The notes under the pieces: generated by a model | Seen by the model: only the letters and a program-made list of their open reading frames with translations | What the model was told of the DNA's origin: nothing | Database searches by the model: none | In this document: one piece after another, positions 1 to 5,916 of the stretch | Numbering within the stretch: the stretch's first letter is position 1 | Layout: each line of letters begins with the position of its first letter | Origin: Lachnospiraceae bacterium | GTDB lineage: Bacteria; Bacillota_A; Clostridia; Lachnospirales; Lachnospiraceae | Assembly: GCA_031262285.1 (NCBI GenBank) | Contig: JAISHZ010000085.1 | Coordinates: forward strand, 1 to 8,701 | Length of the DNA stretch: 8,701 bases | Direction of reading: 5' to 3' | Program-made: the position numbers and the translations under genes

Positions 1-518
1 ATGTATCTCGTCAAAGTGGGGTCTATTTTTGACAGGACGGCGTTTTTCTTGGCGCACTCTATCATCGCCTTTGCGGCATCGACGTGGCACACCCTTGCGC
101 CTGCCTTTGCCGCCGCCACCGTCGCTCCGCCTGTGTAGGCAAATAGATTGAGCACCTTGATCGGTTCGCTTCGCTTACGGCTCGCTTCGCGAATACGCTG
201 TGCTGCCCAATCCCAATTGACTGCCTGCTCCGGGAAAATACCGGTATGTTTGAAGCGAAATGGTTTGAGCCGAAATGTCAGCTTACCATATGTAATACTC
301 CATTCATCCGGAAGGTCAAAAAATTCCCACTCGCCCCCGCCTTTTTCACTCCTATGATACTGTGCGTTGGGTTTGGTCCATGCTTCGTGCTTTTTGTGTG
401 AATCCCAGATCACTTGCGGGTCGGGACGAATCAAACGATAGGGTCCCCATTGTTCTACTTTTTCCCCATTTGAGGTATCGATGATTTGATACTCTTTCCA
501 CTGATCTGCAATCCACAT
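1..518 (-). CDS. Class I SAM-dependent methyltransferase, partial (C-terminal part outside window)
   Basis: The first 172 residues of a Rossmann-fold methyltransferase are present; the reading frame is still open at the window edge, so this is truncation by the window and not a broken gene. The visible part has an N-terminal domain with a stretch typical of this family (HTGIFPEQAVNWDW, residues 91-104), then SAM-binding motif I LNLFAYTGG (123-131) and the acidic motif II strand ending HVDAAKAM (145-152). The resemblance is to the RlmI/RlmK-like group of putative rRNA cytosine methyltransferases (COG1092-like). The catalytic region lies outside the window, so substrate and RNA specificity cannot be judged. 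It starts 22 bases after the arcC stop on the same strand, suggesting co-transcription. The ATG at 516-518 is preceded by a modest, G-rich Shine-Dalgarno region with repeated TAGGGT-like units. Family call is firm; the exact target is unknown. Confidence 0.85.
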   Translation of the reverse strand, partial: MWIADQWKEYQIIDTSNGEKVEQWGPYRLIRPDPQVIWDSHKKHEAWTKPNAQYHRSEKGGGEWEFFDLPDEWSITYGKLTFRLKPFRFKHTGIFPEQAVNWDWAAQRIREASRKRSEPIKVLNLFAYTGGATVAAAKAGARVCHVDAAKAMIECAKKNAVLSKIDPTLTRY

Positions 519-540
519 ATCTTACCCTACCCTATCCTAT

Positions 541-1521
541 TTAGCACGTCAGCAAAACATTCTCACAGGAAGTTTGAATGAGTGTCCCGCCTTGTCCGCG
601 TAATGTTTCACGAATCGTCGCCACAGAGCTGATGATGACTTTCCCTTCTTTGTGTTTTTCGAGATAGGTAATCGCCGCCTCTATCTTGGGACGCATCGTG
701 CCTTCTTCAAATTCTCCCAGCTCCATCCATTTCTTCGCAGAAGCGAGATTCATTTGCTTGATGGCTTTTTGATCGACAGTACCAAAATCTAAACATACAT
801 AAGGAACACCTGTTAAAATAATCAGTTCATCTGCATCGAGTTTGGTTGCCAGTTTCCCGGCGATTGCGTCCTTTTCGATAACAGCAGATGCACCGGTGAG
901 TGCTCCCTGCTGTTCAATCACGGGAATCCCACCCCCTCCGCAAGCAATCACGACTTGACCGACATCCGATAACGTCCGAATCGCTTCGAGTTCCACGATA
1001 TCGATGGGCTTTGGAGCTGCTACGACACGACGAAAACCTATTCCTTCATATTCTTTTACATAATTCCCTTTGTCTATTTCATTTTGTGCTTCCTCGGCAC
1101 TTAATAAACCGCCGATTGGCTTGGATGGCGCGTAAAACGCGTCGTCATATGGATCAACAGTGACTTGTGTCAATATAGTGCAAACCGATTTTGAAATTCC
1201 TCTGATCAATAGCTCGGAGCGCAGGGCATTTTGGATATCGTACCCGACATATCCTTGGCTCATCGCAGAGCAAACGCACATAGGCGCAGGGCTGTATGTG
1301 ACATCTTCCGATGTTTTTTCTGAAGAGCGTTTGAGTTCAGTCATCGCTCGATGGATCATGTTGACTTGCGGACCGTTACTATGTGTAATAATCAGAGAAG
1401 CATTGGACTCCACCAGATCCGCCAACGCTTTCGCAGTGATGCGAACGGCATCCCATTGTTGCGTGATCGTATATCCCAAGGAATCATGTCCTAAAGAAAC
1501 CACGACTCTTTTTTGTTCCAT
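541..1521 (-). CDS. arcC: Carbamate kinase
   Basis: Amino-acid-kinase-fold enzyme of 326 residues that transfers phosphate between carbamoyl phosphate and ADP, giving ATP, carbamate and then ammonia plus CO2; a cytosolic energy-yielding step of arginine, agmatine or purine/allantoin breakdown. Visible family motifs are HSNGPQV (47-53), SQGYVGYDIQNAL (88-100), PSKPIGG (132-138), RRVVAAPKPIDIVE (164-177), the glycine loop ACGGGGIPVI (193-202), IEKDAIAGKLA (215-225) and EEGTMRPKIEAAI (272-284). The usual N-terminal LGGNA motif reads LGHDS (10-14), a variant I associate from memory with clostridial homologues, which often read LGHNA. An in-frame ATG 42 bases upstream exists, but the start at 1521 has a strong purine-rich ribosome-binding site immediately before it and matches the family N-terminus. 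No arginine deiminase or carbamoyltransferase gene is visible, so the source of carbamoyl phosphate is unknown. A methyltransferase follows in the same direction. Confidence 0.93.
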   Translation of the reverse strand: MEQKRVVVSLGHDSLGYTITQQWDAVRITAKALADLVESNASLIITHSNGPQVNMIHRAMTELKRSSEKTSEDVTYSPAPMCVCSAMSQGYVGYDIQNALRSELLIRGISKSVCTILTQVTVDPYDDAFYAPSKPIGGLLSAEEAQNEIDKGNYVKEYEGIGFRRVVAAPKPIDIVELEAIRTLSDVGQVVIACGGGGIPVIEQQGALTGASAVIEKDAIAGKLATKLDADELIILTGVPYVCLDFGTVDQKAIKQMNLASAKKWMELGEFEEGTMRPKIEAAITYLEKHKEGKVIISSVATIRETLRGQGGTLIQTSCENVLLTC

Positions 1522-1523
1522 CC

Positions 1524-1535
1524 TTCCTCCCTCCG
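1524..1535 (-). promoter_or_regulatory. Ribosome-binding site deciding the arcC start
   Basis: Read on the minus strand, GGAGGGAGGAAGG runs almost up to the ATG at 1521. It contains two overlapping GGAGG/GAGGA anti-16S matches, and the upstream in-frame ATG at 1563 has nothing comparable. This favours the 326-residue over the 340-residue product. Confidence 0.75.
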
Positions 1536-1566
1536 GGTGCGTGTACACCTCAATCAGATACAAGAA

Positions 1567-1591
1567 AACCCCAGAGCGACCATCTGGGGTT
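1567..1591 (-). terminator. Terminator-like hairpin in the arcC leader (possible attenuator)
   Basis: A perfect 9-bp stem (1567-1575 with 1583-1591, core CCCCAGA/TCTGGGG) closes a 7-base loop. On the minus strand it is followed by TTTTCTT, the layout of a weak intrinsic terminator; on the plus strand no T-run follows. No minus-strand gene ends upstream, so it does not terminate a preceding gene. It lies between the predicted arcC promoter and its ribosome-binding site and could be a leader attenuator, an RNA-stabilising hairpin or a protein-binding site. No T-box or known riboswitch core was recognised in the short leader. Confidence 0.55.
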
Positions 1592-1613
1592 CAACCACGT
1601 CTTGAATGAAATT

Positions 1614-1642
1614 ATCGTAGCACAAAAGAGGTGTAACGTCAA
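1614..1642 (-). promoter_or_regulatory. Sigma-A promoter for arcC
   Basis: On the minus strand, -35 TTGACG (1637-1642, 5 of 6 to consensus) and -10 TACGAT (1614-1619, 4 of 6) are separated by exactly 17 bases. Transcription would start near 1607, giving a leader of about 86 bases before the arcC ATG. Confidence 0.7.
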
Positions 1643-1646
1643 GTGA

Positions 1647-1675
1647 TTGAAATCTTTCCAAAACTCTGCTATGAT
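1647..1675 (+). promoter_or_regulatory. Sigma-A promoter for the MraY-like gene
   Basis: On the plus strand, -35 TTGAAA (1647-1652, 5 of 6) and -10 TATGAT (1670-1675, 5 of 6) are separated by 17 bases. Transcription would start near 1682, which rules out translation starts upstream of that point and supports the ATG at 1763. Only 4 bases separate its -35 box from that of the divergent arcC promoter. Confidence 0.75.
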
Positions 1676-1746
1676 CGAAGGAATACAAGCACTACAAGAA
1701 CTGAGCATTTGCGGATCGAGTATGAGGTATTACCACTTTCCTCTCC

Positions 1747-1753
1747 AAAGGAG
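1747..1753 (+). promoter_or_regulatory. Ribosome-binding site of the MraY-like gene
   Basis: AAAGGAG lies 9 bases before the ATG at 1763. The longer in-frame reading from a GTG at 1643 would begin upstream of the predicted transcription start and has no such site. Confidence 0.8.
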
Positions 1754-1762
1754 TACAAGCTT

Positions 1763-2767
1763 ATGTTATACATGTTTTTCCCCACACGTTATACGGCTTT
1801 CATCGCATTTGCCGGGATCGTGTTCGCATTCGCGGTTACGATCGTAGCAATGCAGCTGCTTAACCGCTACTTACCAAAAGATGCGGGGCGTCAATTTGCC
1901 CATGACGGTAAACTTTCCATTGGGAAACCGAGGGGAGCGGGGATTTTGTTTGTGCCGGTATTTTGTCTGTGCGCCATGCTGTTTGCGCCGATTGACGTCG
2001 AAATGGCGATTTACCTCATTTTACTATTGATCATCATGATGACCGGATTCCTGGATGATGCTTCTTCTACTCCATGGGGCGAACTCAAAAAAGGCTTTTT
2101 AGATTTGTGCGTCGCCGGAATGGTCGCTTATACGTATTTACGATTTCATCCCCCTACATTGACGCTTACCATTTGGGATACTCAAGTCACTTTGCCGCCA
2201 TTGGTATTTGCTCTTGGGATCATGGTGTTGGTCTGGATATCCGTCAATGTCACCAATTGTGCCGATGGTGTGGACGGTCTCTCCGGTACGCTCACTTTGA
2301 TTTCCATCATGAGTGTATATATGATCCTGCGATCCATGGAAGGAGAAGCGCTACTTGCGGCAGATTTTTTGGAACAGCCGCACTTATACTCCTATTCCAT
2401 TTTGCTTTTTGCCGTATGTATACTGGGTTATCTATGGTACAACGCGACACCGAGTCGGTTGATGATGGGAGATGCAGGCTCTCGTTCTATGGGGCTTTTC
2501 ATCAGTATCGTGATTTTAAGAACCAATGACCCATTTTTGTATCTGTTGATTGCATTCGTATTATTGATGGACGGCGGTCTTGGGTTGGGAAAGGTGTTTT
2601 TGATCCGTTGTTTCCGTATCCGGATCTTGAAATCTGTTCGGACTCCTTTGCACGATCATGTCCGCAAAGTGTGGAATTGGTCCAATACGCAAACAGTCTT
2701 TCGTTTTGCGATTATTCAAATATTGATTAGTATGGCAGGCATTGCATTGATGAATAGAACCGGTTGA
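1763..2767 (+). CDS. MraY/WecA-superfamily phospho-sugar transferase, divergent MraY-like paralogue
   Basis: Polytopic membrane protein of 334 residues, near the usual MraY length. The superfamily moves a phospho-aminosugar from a UDP-sugar to undecaprenyl phosphate on the cytoplasmic membrane face; MraY makes lipid I for peptidoglycan. Visible motifs are GFLDD (95-99, paired aspartates), NVTNCADGVDGLSG (162-175), NATPSRLMMGDAGS (227-240, with the conserved GDxGS aspartate) and PLHDH (295-299), followed by WSNTQTVFRFAIIQ as in MraY. Two signatures differ from housekeeping MraY: the HHH triad reads HDH, and the usual TPTMGG segment is replaced by KPRGAG (55-60), closer to the PRxGG pattern of WecA/TagO enzymes. 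No dcw cell-wall genes surround it, so it is probably a second, specialised copy acting in an alternative wall, spore-cortex or glycopolymer step. The substrate cannot be read from the sequence. Membership of the superfamily is firm. Confidence 0.85.
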   Translation: MLYMFFPTRYTAFIAFAGIVFAFAVTIVAMQLLNRYLPKDAGRQFAHDGKLSIGKPRGAGILFVPVFCLCAMLFAPIDVEMAIYLILLLIIMMTGFLDDASSTPWGELKKGFLDLCVAGMVAYTYLRFHPPTLTLTIWDTQVTLPPLVFALGIMVLVWISVNVTNCADGVDGLSGTLTLISIMSVYMILRSMEGEALLAADFLEQPHLYSYSILLFAVCILGYLWYNATPSRLMMGDAGSRSMGLFISIVILRTNDPFLYLLIAFVLLMDGGLGLGKVFLIRCFRIRILKSVRTPLHDHVRKVWNWSNTQTVFRFAIIQILISMAGIALMNRTG

Positions 2768-2915
2768 TTCTTGTATGAGAAGCAGTGCATTTTAATCGAA
2801 CTACTTGATCACCGTATGAGAAGCAGCGCATTACTAAATAGAACTACTTGATCACCGTATGAAAAGCGGCGCATTTTTAATAGAACTACTTGTTTACCGT
2901 ATGGTAGAAGGGAGC
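2744..2915 (+). repeat. Four degenerate tandem direct repeats of 41-45 bp
   Basis: Units lie at 2744-2786, 2787-2827, 2828-2870 and 2871-2915. Each begins GCATT, then has AATAGAACTACTTGA or a close variant, then CACCGTATGAGAAGCAGC or a variant. The two central copies are the most alike. The first unit starts inside the MraY-like coding end (last residues MNRTG and the stop codon), and the last ends as AGAAGGGAGC, which supplies the greA Shine-Dalgarno site. The array fills the whole 151-base intergenic gap. No inverted-repeat spacing or CRISPR-like leader was seen. Confidence 0.85.
2908..2914 (+). promoter_or_regulatory. Ribosome-binding site of the greA-like gene
   Basis: AAGGGAG ends 4 bases before the ATG at 2919. 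Upstream in-frame ATGs at 2859 and 2901 lie within the repeat array and have no purine-rich site, so 2919 is preferred. Confidence 0.65.
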
Positions 2916-2918
2916 GTT

Positions 2919-3416
2919 ATGTACGACAAATTGACGAAAAGTGATATACAGAAAATGGAAGAAGAAATCGAACATCGGAAGTTAGTGATTCGCCCCAAGG
3001 CACTTGACGACCTAAAAGAAGCTCGTTCTCACGGCGATTTAAGTGAGAATTTCGAGTATTACGCGGCGAAGCGCTTCAAGAATCAAAACGAAAGCCGCAT
3101 TCGCTATTTAAACAATATGATCCGCACCGCCAAGATTATATCCGATGATTCTGCTGACGACGAGGTTGGGTTAGACAATCTCGTGACCATCTCTTTTTTG
3201 GATGATGGTTCGACCGAAGACTATCGATTGGTCACTACCGTTCGCGCCAATTCATTAAAAGGGTGCATTACACCGGAATCCCCTCTTGGCAGAGCATTGA
3301 TGAAAAGAAAGGTTGGAGATGTGGTTCATGTGACGGTAAGCAACACGGATAGCTACGACGTAAAAATCGTACGAATCACCAAGACTGACGACGATATTGC
3401 GCTCAATCACTTTTAA
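2919..3416 (+). CDS. greA: GreA/GreB-family transcription elongation factor
   Basis: Cytoplasmic protein of 165 residues, normal for the family. Gre factors enter the RNA polymerase secondary channel and stimulate cleavage of backtracked RNA. The N-terminal half is the expected antiparallel coiled coil, with the family signature EARSHGDLSENFEYYAAKRF; the D and E of GDLSEN correspond to the acidic tip residues that hold the catalytic metal. The C-terminal half is the FKBP-like domain with ITPESPLGRALMKRKVGDVV, close to the canonical SPESPLGKAL...KVGD. Both functional parts are present, so an active cleavage factor is expected and not an inhibitory paralogue lacking acidic tips. The sequence diverges enough from textbook GreA that it may be a second copy. 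It follows the MraY-like gene on the same strand across the repeat array; no separate promoter was recognised. Confidence 0.9.
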   Translation: MYDKLTKSDIQKMEEEIEHRKLVIRPKALDDLKEARSHGDLSENFEYYAAKRFKNQNESRIRYLNNMIRTAKIISDDSADDEVGLDNLVTISFLDDGSTEDYRLVTTVRANSLKGCITPESPLGRALMKRKVGDVVHVTVSNTDSYDVKIVRITKTDDDIALNHF

Positions 3417-3497
3417 ATCTTACGATAAAACAAATGATAAATCCTACATCAACCGCATACCGTTTCAAAATAAATGACAATTCACACATTCGCCAAT

Positions 3498-3502
3498 AGG
3501 AG
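3498..3502 (+). promoter_or_regulatory. Ribosome-binding site of the HAD-protease fusion gene
   Basis: AGGAG lies 6 bases before the ATG at 3509, fixing the start so that the HAD nucleophile motif DLDGT falls at residues 8-12, the normal place. The 92-base gap after greA showed no convincing promoter or terminator. Confidence 0.75.
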
Positions 3503-3508
3503 CAATTC

Positions 3509-5047
3509 ATGAAATCTTACTTGTTATTTGATCTGGACGGTACATTGACCGATCCCAAGGAAGGCATTACCAAATCAGTCGCATATGCACTGCAATCTTT
3601 TGGGATAAACGAACCGGATCTCAATCAACTAACCCCTTTTATCGGACCACCCTTATTGAATAGTTTCAAGGAATTTTACGGACTCGATGAGAAACAAGCG
3701 CAACTTGCCGTTGAGAAATACCGCGAACGATTTGCTACCACAGGGATCTTTGAAAACAAAGTATACCGTGGGATCGGCGGGATGTTGAAAGAATTGAAAA
3801 AAAACGGAATGCATCTGATGATTGCTTCCAGCAAACCGGAACACTATGTTCGCCAAATCTTAGAGCATTATAAGCTTGCACAATATTTCGAAGTGATCGT
3901 CGGAAGCAATATGGATCACACCAGAACCGACAAGAAGGACGTCGTCCAGGAAGTGTTGCGTAGATGCGCTCTCAAATATGGGACTCCACCCAAAGCAGAA
4001 AAGATGTATTTGATCGGAGATCGCAAATTTGATGTGATCGGAGCGAAATCCTTCGGCATTGAAAGTGTGGGTGTCACCTATGGTTACGGTAGTATCGAAG
4101 AATTGCAAGAAGCAAATGCGGATTTTATCGTACAAAGTGTTGGAGAATTAAGAGATTTTCTGCTTCGAGGCACAAAAGATCCGATCATCCCATCCACCCT
4201 ATTTGCAAAAATTTGGGCGATCGCATTCCCGATGCTACTCTTTCTGGCGGTTCGTCGAGTGAGCCAGATGATCGTGTCTATTTTGATCATGACGATTGGT
4301 CTGTACACATCAGAAGAAATCGGACAACTATTGTTTATTCATCAAGAAGGTGCGGCAGTTGGCTTTTCCGATACCGCAGGTATCATGATTACCACCATCT
4401 CCTATCTGTGTGCCGCATTGGTGGTCAGCAAAAGAGCGATCGCGTTACTGCAATGGGCTAGAAAAGATCTTTCCCTACTCCATCTTCGTATCGCACCTTT
4501 CAAAGAATATGTTTTGTTGGGTATCATGACACTTGCTTCGATCTTTGGAGTGAATATGCTCTTAACCCTCCTGCAACTGACATCTGAAAGCGCTCTTTAT
4601 CCTATTTCAACCTTTCCACCGTCTCCGGTGCTGACGATTTTGGGCGTATTGTGTTATGGGTTGATCACCCCGCTTGCAGAGGAACTACTGTTTCGTGGGA
4701 TCCTGTTACAAAAATTACGGCTAGTCACCACGCAAAATCGAGCAATCCTGATTTCCGCCTTCCTTTTTGGCTTTTATCATTTGAATGTAACACAAGCAAT
4801 TTATGGATTTGTCATCGGTATGATCATGGCATATGCGTATCTCAATTTCGGAAAGTTTTGGATTCCGCTTGCGATACATATGCTATCCAATCTTTTGGCG
4901 TTTTTCTTCAATTTTTTCGGACTCTCCGGTACGATACTCCTCAATTGGCCGCTATGTGTAGGATTTTTGTGTATATTGATCGGTACTGCTTTCCTTCTGA
5001 TCAAAGCACAATCCGCCCAACCAATGGGGTACAAAAGATTATCGTAA
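3509..5047 (+). CDS. Fusion of HAD-superfamily phosphatase and CPBP (CAAX-type) intramembrane metalloprotease
   Basis: A 512-residue protein made of two enzymes in one uninterrupted frame. Residues 1-220 are a phosphoglycolate-phosphatase-like HAD hydrolase: motif I DLDGT (D8 nucleophile, D10 acid/base), motif II serine in IASSKP (105-110), a motif III lysine around 142-143 and motif IV GDRKFD (170-175). Residues from about 230 to 500 are hydrophobic with multiple membrane segments and carry the three CPBP/Abi motifs: EELLFR (391-396, EExxxR), FGFYH (420-424, FxxxH) and HMLSN (457-461, HxxxN). These glutamates and histidines form the presumed metalloprotease active site inside the membrane. 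The HAD part would face the cytosol. CPBP relatives process prenylated proteins, confer bacteriocin self-immunity or act in regulated proteolysis; the substrate here is unknown. It follows greA by 92 bases. All catalytic motifs look intact in both halves, which argues against a decayed fusion. Confidence 0.9.
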   Translation: MKSYLLFDLDGTLTDPKEGITKSVAYALQSFGINEPDLNQLTPFIGPPLLNSFKEFYGLDEKQAQLAVEKYRERFATTGIFENKVYRGIGGMLKELKKNGMHLMIASSKPEHYVRQILEHYKLAQYFEVIVGSNMDHTRTDKKDVVQEVLRRCALKYGTPPKAEKMYLIGDRKFDVIGAKSFGIESVGVTYGYGSIEELQEANADFIVQSVGELRDFLLRGTKDPIIPSTLFAKIWAIAFPMLLFLAVRRVSQMIVSILIMTIGLYTSEEIGQLLFIHQEGAAVGFSDTAGIMITTISYLCAALVVSKRAIALLQWARKDLSLLHLRIAPFKEYVLLGIMTLASIFGVNMLLTLLQLTSESALYPISTFPPSPVLTILGVLCYGLITPLAEELLFRGILLQKLRLVTTQNRAILISAFLFGFYHLNVTQAIYGFVIGMIMAYAYLNFGKFWIPLAIHMLSNLLAFFFNFFGLSGTILLNWPLCVGFLCILIGTAFLLIKAQSAQPMGYKRLS

Positions 5048-5064
5048 AATTTTAATCATAGGGT

Positions 5065-5091
5065 TAACTTTATCACTTAGCCAACCGATAA
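5065..5091 (+). promoter_or_regulatory. Candidate sigma-D/FliA (flagellar-type) promoter
   Basis: The -10-like ACCGATAA (5084-5091) matches 7 of 8 bases of the sigma-28 consensus GCCGATAA, and TAAC (5065-5068) matches 3 of 4 of the -35 TAAA, with the expected 15-base spacer. Transcription would start near 5098, giving an 86-base leader to the gene at 5184. No competing sigma-A promoter was evident in this gap. Confidence 0.5.
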
Positions 5092-5153
5092 GAACATTAG
5101 CTAAAAATGGTTGCTGTTCCAATCGGGACGACTCCAAAATCATGGATGATTGA

Positions 5154-5170
5154 TGTTGCATAACGCAACA
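5154..5170 (+). other. Small hairpin just upstream of the 5184 gene ribosome-binding site
   Basis: TGTTGC (5154-5159) pairs perfectly with GCAACA (5165-5170) around loop ATAAC. The purine-rich site GAGAGGAG (5171-5178) follows immediately, five bases before the ATG. The stem leaves the ribosome-binding site free, so it may stabilise the 5' end of the message or tune initiation; no T-run follows, so it is not a terminator. Confidence 0.5.
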
Positions 5171-5183
5171 GAGAGGAGACGGT

Positions 5184-5810
5184 ATGAATGTAAACGGAAT
5201 TACATCTAATCAAGCGCCAGCGGTAGAAGCTTACGCGAAGGGGAAAGAGAAAGAATCTCCTGCCGCGAACGCATCGACCACCCAGAGCTCCGTCGCTGAA
5301 AGCGCTGCGGTATACGAACCTTCGAATAAAAGCGTCGATACGAAGACGATAGCTGCCAATCCAACTTTAGTCAAAAAGATGAAAGCTGATTTGAATTCCA
5401 AAAACGAGCAACTTCGTGGTATCGTCGAGAAGATGATGAGCCAACAGGCTAATGCTTATGGGCAAGCAAACGATATCTGGAAATTCCTGGCCAGTGGCAA
5501 TTACACGGTAGATGCCAAGACAAAACTTCAAGCGCAACAGGATATCGCAGAAGACGGTTATTGGGGAGTAGAACAGACTTCTGATCGTATCGTTGATTTT
5601 GCGAAAGCTTTAGCAGGAGACGACCCCGAGAAATTAGAAGAGATGAAAAATGCCTTTCTCAAAGGCTTCAAACAAGCAACAAAAGCATGGGGATCTGATC
5701 TTCCTGATATTTCACAACGTACTTATGATGCCGTTATGAAGAAATTTGACGAATTGACAGGATCAGAAGACAGTTCGTTAGATCTTTCGACCGAGGCAGT
5801 TCCGGAGTAA
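5184..5810 (+). CDS. Conserved protein of unknown function, possible motility-regulon member
   Basis: Hydrophilic 208-residue protein without cysteine, signal peptide or membrane segment. Residues 1-57 are low-complexity, rich in A, S, T, K and E, and probably disordered. Residues 60-192 form a mostly helical domain with aromatic and charged blocks that look conserved: ANDIWKFLASGNYTVD (95-110), DIAEDGYWGVEQTSDRI (120-136) and ISQRTYDAVMKKFDEL (176-191). I recall hypothetical proteins with this core in other Clostridia but know of no established function, and I cannot verify the family name. The start MNVNGI resembles those of FlgM-type and other flagellar regulatory proteins, a weak hint only. 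The ATG at 5184 has a strong ribosome-binding site (GAGAGGAG). A sigma-D-like promoter lies upstream and a strong terminator downstream, so it is probably a single-gene transcript. Confidence 0.8.
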   Translation: MNVNGITSNQAPAVEAYAKGKEKESPAANASTTQSSVAESAAVYEPSNKSVDTKTIAANPTLVKKMKADLNSKNEQLRGIVEKMMSQQANAYGQANDIWKFLASGNYTVDAKTKLQAQQDIAEDGYWGVEQTSDRIVDFAKALAGDDPEKLEEMKNAFLKGFKQATKAWGSDLPDISQRTYDAVMKKFDELTGSEDSSLDLSTEAVPE

Positions 5811-5861
5811 CATCCGTTCTGTATATTTTTCCACTTTTTTCATTTTTCAAAAACCTTTCGG

Positions 5862-5896
5862 AAAGAAGCAGTCGTATTGATACGGCTGCTTCTTTT
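5862..5896 (+). terminator. Strong intrinsic terminator between convergent genes
   Basis: A stem of about 15 bp (5862-5876 with 5881-5895, one G-T wobble) with loop TTGA runs into TTCTTTTCG on the plus strand, ending the 5184 gene. Read on the minus strand, the same hairpin follows the sipL stop by about 20 bases and is followed by TTTCC and then a TTTTT run, so it probably serves both converging genes. Confidence 0.85.
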
Positions 5897-5916
5897 CGTC
5901 CGAAACACTATTTTGG

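Noticed and set aside
900..1609. Long plus-strand reading frames opposite carbamate kinase
   Set aside because: They lie antisense to a gene with clear conserved motifs and have no family resemblance or ribosome-binding sites.
2744..2915. Short CRISPR array
   Set aside because: Units are directly adjacent without unique spacers, are degenerate, and overlap coding and ribosome-binding sequences; no cas genes are present.
2859..2918. N-terminal extension of the greA-like protein by 20 residues
   Set aside because: The extension is encoded by the repeat array and has no ribosome-binding site, whereas AAGGGAG precedes the ATG at 2919 and the shorter product matches family length.
4651..5055. 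A 134-codon plus-strand frame inside the protease half of the fusion gene
   Set aside because: It is an out-of-frame shadow; the in-frame product carries all CPBP catalytic motifs.
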